A stretch of DNA of 35,831 nucleotides. It comes from an uncultured Pseudoflavonifractor sp. GTDB taxonomy: Bacteria; Bacillota; Clostridia; Oscillospirales; Oscillospiraceae. Of this stretch, positions 7,247-14,300 are shown one piece after another; position 1 is the stretch's first letter, and every line of letters begins with the position of its first letter. A program made the translations under genes and the position numbers. Under the pieces are notes generated by a model. It saw only the letters and a program-made list of their open reading frames with translations. It made no database searches and was not told the DNA's origin. The stretch is taken from contig NZ_CALXGI010000025.1 in the NCBI RefSeq assembly GCF_944387805.1, positions 1 through 35,831 of the forward strand, written 5' to 3'.

Positions 7247-8230
7247 ATGACAAAATCCTTAAAAGCATCCGGACGGCGCAGAGCGCTGACCATTGCCGGA
7301 ATCGTTTTGGCAGTAGTGCTGGCAGCGGTTATCGGGCTTCTGGTTTTTATCGGCAACTACTTCTATGATTTTGCTCTCAACCCCGACTCGCCTAATGCTT
7401 TCTCCCCCACCGCCGAAGTTGTGGGCAGCGACGCAGGTACTTCCGGCGAGGCTGGCGCGGAGGATGACAACCTCTGGCTTGTCAACAGCTCTTCTCCCGC
7501 CTGGCTCACCAGCCGGGACGGTCTGAACCTCCACGCCTACCGGGTGGACGTGCCCGACACCCACCGGTACGCGGTAGTCTGTCACGGCTACCAGTCCAAT
7601 GCCTCTCTGACCGGCGGCTTTGCCCGGCATTTTTACGACATGGGCTTCACTGTTCTGGTGCCCGACGCCCGGGGCCATGGCCTCTCCGAGGGCGACTATA
7701 TCGGCATGGGCTGGCCAGAGCGGCACGACATTGTGGACTGGTGCCGCCAGATTGTAGATGAGGACCCCCAGGCGGAGATTCTGCTCTTTGGTATCTCCAT
7801 GGGCGGCGCCACAGTGATGATGACCTCCGGCGAGGCCGACCTGCCCGCCAACGTCAAGTGCATCGTGGAGGACTGCGGCTACACCTCCGTGTGGGATGAG
7901 TTTGCCGAGCAGCTGCATCAGCTCTTCGGCCTGCCTACCTTCCCCATTCTGGACGTCACCAGTCTGGTGACTCAGATCCGGGCGGGTTACACCTTCCGGG
8001 AGGCCAGCGCGGTGGATCAGGTGGCCAAGTCCGTCACACCCACTCTCTTTATCCACGGCGACGCAGACACCTTTGTCCCCTTCTGGATGCTGGACGTGGT
8101 CTATAATGCCGCCGCCTGCGAAAAGGAAAAGCTGGTGATTCCCGGTGCGGCACACGCGGAGGCCTCCTCCGTGGACCCTGAGCTCTACTGGGGCACAGTG
8201 GAGCGCTTTGTGGCGCAGTATATCGCCTAA
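7247..8230 (+). CDS. Membrane-anchored alpha/beta hydrolase
   Basis: The 327-residue protein begins with a short basic segment (KSLKASGRRRA) and one hydrophobic helix at about residues 14-37, so the rest probably faces outside. The hydrolase core shows the nucleophile elbow GISMGG (Ser), an acid in IHGDADTFVPF (Asp) and His in GAAHAEAS, in the canonical order. YAVVCHGYQSN provides the oxyanion-hole region and VPDARGHGLSEGD the typical strand 4 loop. The best matches in pattern are the exported alpha/beta hydrolases related to BAAT/acyl-hydrolase-like peptidases; the substrate is unknown. GAAAGGAGAT precedes the ATG. It is transcribed alone between a consensus promoter and a strong terminator. 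Confidence 0.85.
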   Translation: MTKSLKASGRRRALTIAGIVLAVVLAAVIGLLVFIGNYFYDFALNPDSPNAFSPTAEVVGSDAGTSGEAGAEDDNLWLVNSSSPAWLTSRDGLNLHAYRVDVPDTHRYAVVCHGYQSNASLTGGFARHFYDMGFTVLVPDARGHGLSEGDYIGMGWPERHDIVDWCRQIVDEDPQAEILLFGISMGGATVMMTSGEADLPANVKCIVEDCGYTSVWDEFAEQLHQLFGLPTFPILDVTSLVTQIRAGYTFREASAVDQVAKSVTPTLFIHGDADTFVPFWMLDVVYNAAACEKEKLVIPGAAHAEASSVDPELYWGTVERFVAQYIA

Positions 8231-8232
8231 CA

Positions 8233-8275
8233 AAAAAACGGTCTGGACATACGGTATGTCCAGACCGTTTTTTAT
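8233..8275. terminator. Bidirectional terminator between convergent genes
   Basis: ACGGTCTGGACATAC pairs with GTATGTCCAGACCGT, flanked by A and T runs on the two sides. It ends the hydrolase gene on the plus strand and the DUF2798 gene on the minus strand. Confidence 0.9.
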
Positions 8276-8287
8276 TCCGTCATCTGC

Positions 8288-8743
8288 TCAGGCCGGGGCC
8301 TTATCCTTCTCCGGGCGGAAAATCAGCCGGGCCAGAGGGCCGCAGTAGAGCATCTGCCACAGAATGGCCATGGGCATGTTGCAGCCGAAGGTGTGAATCC
8401 AGGTGCCGAAGCTGGGCTCCTTGAAGAGCAGGGTGGCGATGAGGCTCATAACGGGGCACATGATGCACACGATCATGACGGAGATGGCGTAAGTAATGAA
8501 CTGAGGACGGTCGGTGGGGCGCATAAAGCTGAAGGCCAGCCGGGTGGCCAGCTTCTCCACCACGAAGAACTCCAGCACAAAGGCGATGGGCGCCATGATG
8601 GGCAGCTCGTGGAGGGCCATGACAAAGGTGGCGTTGGTGACGCCGCCGGTGTTCAGGGCCACGTTGTAGACGATCATCCCGTAGACCATGATGACGGCCA
8701 TGATAATGGTAAAGATTACATTTTGAAACTTGGTTTTGGGCAT
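8288..8743 (-). CDS. DUF2798 family membrane protein
   Basis: The 151-residue protein has four predicted membrane segments: about residues 8-30, 40-62, 83-105 and 120-142. It appears to hold two DUF2798-like halves; the pattern MALHELPIMAPIAFVLEFFVV and the later WIHTFGCNMPMAILWQMLYCGPL both resemble the repeat. The family is small, integral to the membrane and of unknown function. The frame extends to 8848, but the start at 8743 is clear: GAGGAGGAG lies six bases upstream and the preceding 35 residues are not protein-like. It is convergent with the alpha/beta hydrolase gene and divergent from the PiT permease gene. Confidence 0.8.
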   Translation of the reverse strand: MPKTKFQNVIFTIIMAVIMVYGMIVYNVALNTGGVTNATFVMALHELPIMAPIAFVLEFFVVEKLATRLAFSFMRPTDRPQFITYAISVMIVCIMCPVMSLIATLLFKEPSFGTWIHTFGCNMPMAILWQMLYCGPLARLIFRPEKDKAPA

Positions 8744-9036
8744 GAATTGCTCCTCCTCATGTGACACACAGGCTTGTTTTGACCGGCAGCGCAAAAAAAG
8801 AAGCAGCAAAACTTTCGTCTCGCTGCTTCCGCTCACTGCGACTACCATTCATTGCTTTGATTATAGCGTGTTTTTTCTTCCCTCGTAAGCACTATTTTTA
8901 TTTCGTAGGAATGGACAAGCGCCGCCGTCTCTGCACGGCGCCGCTTTGGAGAATTTCCCCTTCTCCCTCCGGCAGACAGGTGCTATTTTCTCTCCTGGGG
9001 CCGTACACTTTTCCATAGCATACGGGAGGTGGGACC
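8744..9036. other. Divergent intergenic region
   Basis: About 290 bp separate the DUF2798 gene and the PiT gene. A minus-strand TATAAT (8860-8865) could serve DUF2798, but only a poor -35 precedes it. Two inverted repeats are visible: AAGCAGC/GCTGCTT near 8803-8828 and GCGCCG/CGGCGC near 8920-8943. No convincing promoter was seen for the plus-strand gene, and no small ORF with a ribosome site was found. Confidence 0.4.
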
Positions 9037-10053
9037 ATGCCCCTGTCCTTGTTCAACTTTTTCTGTCGCGCCGCTGCCAGCCCCGCCCTGGCAGGCACCG
9101 TGCTCCTGCTGCTGGCCGTCATCCTGGTCAACGGCTGGACCGATGCCCCCAACGCCATCGCCTCGGCGGTGGTTTCCGGCGCCCTGCCCTTCCGGCAGGC
9201 CGCCTGGCTGGCGGCGGCCTGCAATCTGCTGGGCTGCCTGTGGGCGGCTGCGGCAGGAGGAGCGGTGTCCGAGACCATCTTTTCCATTGCCGATTTCGGC
9301 CGGAGTACCTCAGCCGCGCTGGCCGCCCTGTGCGCCGCCATGGCGGCCATTGTGTGCTGGGCGGTGCTGGCCTGGCGGTTTGGCATCCCCACCAGCGAGA
9401 GCCACGCCCTGGTGGCCGGACTGTCGGGAGCGGCGGCGGCGCTGCCCGGCGGACTGTCCAATCTGGGAACCGGCCCATGGCTGCGGGTGACGGCGGGTCT
9501 GGTCCTGTCGGTGGCCCTGGGGGCCGTTTTGGGGCGGACAATATCCGGGCGGATGGAGAAAAGTCAATTCTCTTCCTCCCGGCTGGCCGGAGGGCAGGTC
9601 TGTGCCGCCGGAGCCATGGCCTTTCTCCACGGCGCTCAGGACGGGCAGAAGTTTATGGGCGTCTTTCTTTTGGGGGCGGCCTTGGCTCAGGGGCGGCAGG
9701 ACTGGGAGACCTTTCCCCGGCCCCTGTGGCTGGCTCTGCTCTGCGGGTGCGTCATGGCTCTGGGCACCGCTCTTGGTGGAAAACGGATTGTGGCGTCTCT
9801 GGGCCGTGCCGCTCCCCTCACGCCCAAAAGCGGCCTGGCCGCCGACCTGGGCGGTGGGCTTTGCCTGCTGCTGTGCACCCTGCTGGGCCTGCCCGTGTCC
9901 ACCACCCACGTCAAAACCGCCGCCATTCTGGGGGCTGGCCGGGGCGGCGACCCCAGACCTGTGCTGGCCATGGTCCTGGCCTGGCTGCTCACCTTCCCCG
10001 GCTGCACCCTTCTGGGCTTTGCCGCCGCCAAGCTGTTCCTAATCCTCCTCTGA
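9037..10053 (+). CDS. PiT family inorganic phosphate permease
   Basis: The 338-residue protein is an integral membrane transporter with about ten hydrophobic segments. Both copies of the PiT signature are present: VNGWTDAPNAIASAVVSG near the N-terminus and the related GLPVSTTHVKTAAILGAG near the C-terminus, and GIPTSESHALVAGLSGAA ends the first half. Such permeases take up phosphate with protons or Na+, often as a metal-phosphate complex. GGGAGGTGG lies upstream of the ATG. No PhoU-like partner gene is adjacent, whereas many PiT genes sit beside one. It is followed, 101 bp later, by a gene with its own promoter, so it is probably monocistronic. Confidence 0.88.
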   Translation: MPLSLFNFFCRAAASPALAGTVLLLLAVILVNGWTDAPNAIASAVVSGALPFRQAAWLAAACNLLGCLWAAAAGGAVSETIFSIADFGRSTSAALAALCAAMAAIVCWAVLAWRFGIPTSESHALVAGLSGAAAALPGGLSNLGTGPWLRVTAGLVLSVALGAVLGRTISGRMEKSQFSSSRLAGGQVCAAGAMAFLHGAQDGQKFMGVFLLGAALAQGRQDWETFPRPLWLALLCGCVMALGTALGGKRIVASLGRAAPLTPKSGLAADLGGGLCLLLCTLLGLPVSTTHVKTAAILGAGRGGDPRPVLAMVLAWLLTFPGCTLLGFAAAKLFLILL

Positions 10054-10072
10054 GCCCTCCGGACAAACCGTC

Positions 10073-10101
10073 TTGCGGCTTTTTCCAGCCGGTATTATAA
10101 T
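10073..10101 (+). promoter_or_regulatory. Predicted sigma-A promoter of the aldo/keto reductase gene
   Basis: TTGCGG (10073-10078) and TATAAT (10096-10101) are 17 bp apart, about 54 bp upstream of the ATG. Confidence 0.65.
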
Positions 10102-10154
10102 GGTAGAAAATCCGGGCGGTTTTTGTCAGCCGCCCCTGTCAGGAGGGGTCCCCT

Positions 10155-11309
10155 ATGAAATACCGTTCTCTGGGAAGCACCGGCCTTCAGGTCAGCGAGG
10201 TTGGCCTGGGCGGCGAGTATCTGGAGCGTGAGAATGCCGAGACCGTCTACGCCGTGGTGGACGAGGCCATGAAGCAGGGCATCAATATTCTGGACATCTT
10301 CATGTCCGAGCCCAACGTGCGCACCAATCTGGGCGCGGCCCTCAAGGGCCGCCGGGAGAAGATGATTCTCCAGGGGCACATCGGCTCGGCCTGGAAGGAT
10401 GGCCAGTACTGCCGCACCCGGGATCTGGACGACGGCAAGCGGTTCTTTGAGGACTTCCTCACCCGGCTGGACACCGACTATGTGGACATCGGCATGATCC
10501 ACTTTGTGGACACCCAGTCCGGCTATGAGGACCTGCTGCGCAGCGGACAGCTGGAGTACGCCCAGGACCTGAAGGCCCAGGGGGTCATCAAGCACATCGG
10601 TCTGAGCTCCCACGAGCCCGCCGCCGCCCGCAGAGCTGTGGAGGACGGCTGGGTGGAGGTACTCATGTTCAGCGTCAACCCGGTCTTTGACCTGGCACCC
10701 GAGGGCACTGAGCTGACCAGCCTGCTGGGTCCCGACGGCCCCAAGGGGGTGGCGCTCTCCAGCATCGACCCGGCCCGTGAGGCCCTGTACCGGCTGTGCG
10801 AGGCCAGGGGCGTGGGCATCACCACCATGAAGACCTACGCCGCCGGCACCCTGCTGCGTGCGGAGTCCTCCCCCTTCGGCGCCGCCCTCACCCCGGTCCA
10901 GTGCATCCACTACGCCCTCACCCGCCCCGCAGTGGCCTCCACCCTCATCGGCTGCCGCTCGGTGGAGCAGGTGCACCAGGCCGTGGCCTACGAGACTGCC
11001 GACGAGGCCGCCAAGGACTACGCCTCCGTCCTCTCCTCCGCCTCCCTCTATGCGGGTGCCCAGGGCCGGTGCATGTACTGCAACCACTGCCTGCCCTGCC
11101 CGGTCCATCTGGATGTGGCCCAGGTGAGCAAGCTGCTGGACCTGGCCCTGGCCGGAGAGGAAGTGCCCCCCACTGTCCGGGCCCACTACGCCGCTCTGGA
11201 CCACCACGCCGCCGAGTGCCTCGCCTGCGGCGCCTGCGAGAGCCGCTGTCCCTTCCACGTGCCTGTGGCTGACCGCATGGCCAAGGCCGCGGCCCTGTTT
11301 GGCCAGTAA
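10155..11309 (+). CDS. Aldo/keto reductase fused to a 2x[4Fe-4S] ferredoxin-like domain
   Basis: The 384-residue protein has an aldo/keto reductase barrel (residues 1 to about 290) and a C-terminal iron-sulfur domain. The barrel opens with MKYRSLGSTGLQVSEVGLGG and keeps the Asp in NILDIFM and the His in IGMIHFVD. At the position of the catalytic Tyr (five after the Asp) stands a Glu, and the usual Lys region reads LQGHIG. The tail has CMYCNHCLPCP and CLACGACESRCP, enough cysteines for two [4Fe-4S] clusters. The family is common in anaerobes; electron transfer from ferredoxin rather than NADPH alone is plausible but not shown. AGGAGGGG precedes the ATG; a strong terminator follows. Confidence 0.88.
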   Translation: MKYRSLGSTGLQVSEVGLGGEYLERENAETVYAVVDEAMKQGINILDIFMSEPNVRTNLGAALKGRREKMILQGHIGSAWKDGQYCRTRDLDDGKRFFEDFLTRLDTDYVDIGMIHFVDTQSGYEDLLRSGQLEYAQDLKAQGVIKHIGLSSHEPAAARRAVEDGWVEVLMFSVNPVFDLAPEGTELTSLLGPDGPKGVALSSIDPAREALYRLCEARGVGITTMKTYAAGTLLRAESSPFGAALTPVQCIHYALTRPAVASTLIGCRSVEQVHQAVAYETADEAAKDYASVLSSASLYAGAQGRCMYCNHCLPCPVHLDVAQVSKLLDLALAGEEVPPTVRAHYAALDHHAAECLACGACESRCPFHVPVADRMAKAAALFGQ

Positions 11310-11320
11310 TCAATCCTGTC

Positions 11321-11369
11321 AAAAAACCTCCCCCATCCGTCTGTTCGGCGGATGGGGGAGGTTTTTTTC
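11321..11369. terminator. Bidirectional terminator between convergent genes
   Basis: CCTCCCCCATCCG pairs with CGGATGGGGGAGG, with A6 before and T7 after. It serves the aldo/keto reductase (plus) and the large surface protein (minus). Confidence 0.92.
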
Positions 11370-11387
11370 GCTTATCCGGTTGGAATC

Positions 11388-14300
11388 TCAGGCGTTCTGC
11401 CGCTGGCAGAAGCGCATGAGGATGACCGCCACTTCCATACGGGTGGCCTCGCCGGTGGGGTTGAGCTGTCCGGCGCTGTCGCCCTGGAACAGGCCCAGAG
11501 ACACGGCCCAGGTCATGGCGTCCGCCGCCCAGGAGGAGACAGCGGCGCCGTCGGGGAACTCCGTCAGGCTGCCGGTCACAGCCGGGCTGCCTGCGGTGCG
11601 GTACAGCATGGCGGCAATCTGCTCCCGGGTGATGTTCCCCTCGGGGTTGGTGCCGTCGGACACGCCCTCGGCCATCGCCCAGGCCATGCCCTTCTCATAC
11701 CAGGTGCTGCCGCCGTCGGTCTCCGCGCCGTCCATACGGGCCAGCATGGTCATGAGCATGGCACGGCTCACCTGGAGCGCAGGGCTGAAGGTGGTGGCGG
11801 AAGTGCCGTTCATCAGGCCGTTGACGCCGGTATACCGGACGGCCTCATAGAACCAGTCGTTCTCGTCCACATCGGTGTAGGGGTTGGTCCAGGCCAGAGC
11901 GGCGTCGTAGGCCACCACATACTTGCCGAAGCGGCTGGCGGTGAAGGTAACCGTATCCTCGGCAGCGTCACAGCTGGTCTGGCAGGCGGTCAGGCCGGCC
12001 TCGTCGTCCATGCAGTACACCACCACGCCGCCGGCCTTCTGGCCCTCTTTCAGCGCATAGGGGAGGGTAACGGTGGCCTTGCCGGTCTTCAGGTCGGCAA
12101 TCGCCTTGCCGCCGCTGGTGAGAGACAGAGCGTACACCACGCCGTCGCCCGCAGCGGCCTTCTGCTCCTCGGTGAGGTCATCGCTGTCCACGGCGGACAC
12201 AGCCAGGGTCACCTTGCCGCCCGCCTGCTCCCCGATGGCCGCCAGAGCGGCGGCATCCAGGGTCACATCGGCCGCGTCGGAGGTGATGGCAAGGCTGCCC
12301 TGCTCGCTGCTCAGGGTCTTCAGCTCATCCACGGGCAGGGTGACGGACAGGCTGTCGGCCTTGCCGGTGTCCAGAACCAGCTCCACCAGGGGGGTGGTAC
12401 CCGCCTTGCGGGCGGCCTCAATGACGGAGGTCACGGCCTTGTCCATGGTGGAGGCGGAGATCTCCGTCTTGGCTACGCCGCCGGTGACAGCGGGCTTCAC
12501 TTCCACCGTCACGGCGGTGGTGCCGCCGGAGGTGACAGGCTCATTCACGTCGGGGCCGCTGGGCACCACGCCGGTGCTGCCGGAGTCCTCAGACTCGGCC
12601 TGGCGGCTCTTGACGGTGAAGGAGTCCACCATGCGGGTGCCCTCTTCCTCCATGGCGTAGGCCTCGAAGGTGAGCACGCCGTCCTTCATTTTGAGCACGG
12701 AGAAGACCGGGTTGTTGTCGTCGTACACCACGTCCTGCCAGGGACGGCCCTCGCTGTCGGCATCGTAGTACTTGGAGCCGGAGGAGCAGCCGCCCACCAC
12801 GTAGGGGATGCCGGTGCCGGGCGCCTTCTCGCCCTGGTACATCTCAGTGCGGTTGTAGATGTGGTCGTGGCCGGAGAGCACCAGGCACACGCCCATCTTC
12901 TCAAACTCCGTGTGCAGCGCCCGCACGTCCGCCTCGTCGTAGCTCATGGGGTAGGCGGAGCGGTGCATCAGCACCACCTTGTATTCGGCATCGGAGGCGG
13001 CAAAGACCTCCTTCATGTGGGCAATCTGGGTCTTGAAGCCGGGGTCGTAGGTATAGGTGGCCTCGGTATCCAGGTTGTAGAAGATGATGTCGCCCATCTG
13101 GAACCAGTAGTTGCGAGGGGTGTCATAGGTGCCGTTATCCGGGCCGTAGAAGTAGGAGGCAAAGGCCTGGGCGTCGTTGCTGGAATCGTGGTTGCCGATG
13201 GTGGAGGCCCAGATGCCGTTGCTCAGATAGCTGCCGAAGCCCTCGTAGGCCGCGTTCCAGTCGCTGTAGGACTGGCCGTCGTCGGACACGTCGCCGGCCT
13301 GCAGGTTCAGATCCACATCGGGGTAGAGAGCCTTCAGGGCCTCAATGGCCTGGGGGAACTGGGCATAGGCGCCCTGGATGTCGCCGTAGAAGGCGATGGT
13401 CATGTCCCCGTCGGCGGGGGCGGTGGTAAAGGACTGGATGGCGCTGTAATGCTCGCCGGAGCCCACCTTATAGTAATAAGTGGTGTCGGGCTCCAGGCCG
13501 CCGGCCCGGACGCCCCAGGACTGATACAGACGGACGTTGCCGCTGACCATGGTCTCAATGTCCTTGCCCTGGGCGGAGATGGTGCGGGTATCCTCGCCGG
13601 TCAGGTCGGCGGTCTTGCCGATGACCAGTTCTCCGCTCTCCACATCCAGGCTGGTCTCCCAGCTGATGCCCACGGAGGTGGCGGGGTCCTGGCCGGTGGT
13701 GACGGTCACCTTGGCGGGGTCGGCGGTGCCCAGGCTGTCGTAGACCGTGATCTTCTGGGTGTTGCTCAGGGCGCCGTCGGCGTCCTCCACCCAGACCTGG
13801 AACTCGGTGCCCGCGGGATAGGTGCCGAACAGGCCGGTGCTGAGGGTGCCGTCCTCGCCGGTCACGCCGTCCAGCGCCACAGGCTCACCGTTCTGGGTCA
13901 CATGGAAGCTCATGCCGGACACGGGCGTGCCCTGGTCGTCCACCAGCTTCAGCTGGGTCTCACGGCCCACGGTGGATCCGCTCCAGGACAGGGTGTATTT
14001 CAGGGCCACCTCCCGGTCGTAGCCGTCCAGAATCAGGTCGGTACCCGCCACCTCGCCGGTCTGGCGGACGGAGGCCTTGTTCACCTTGATGCCGGTCTGG
14101 CCGCCGGCGCTGTTGCCCACCTTGAAGGTCAGGTCCACCAAGGGATTTTCCCCGTCCTTCTCCAGCTTGTCCATGCCGGTGAGGGTGTAGCGGACCGTGC
14201 CTGCCTCCGCGTCCACCTCATTGACATCAGCGGTCAGGCGGCTGTCATAGGCGGCGTCCACCAGGGTGACGTACTTGGGGTCAAAGCTCAGGTCGAACTG

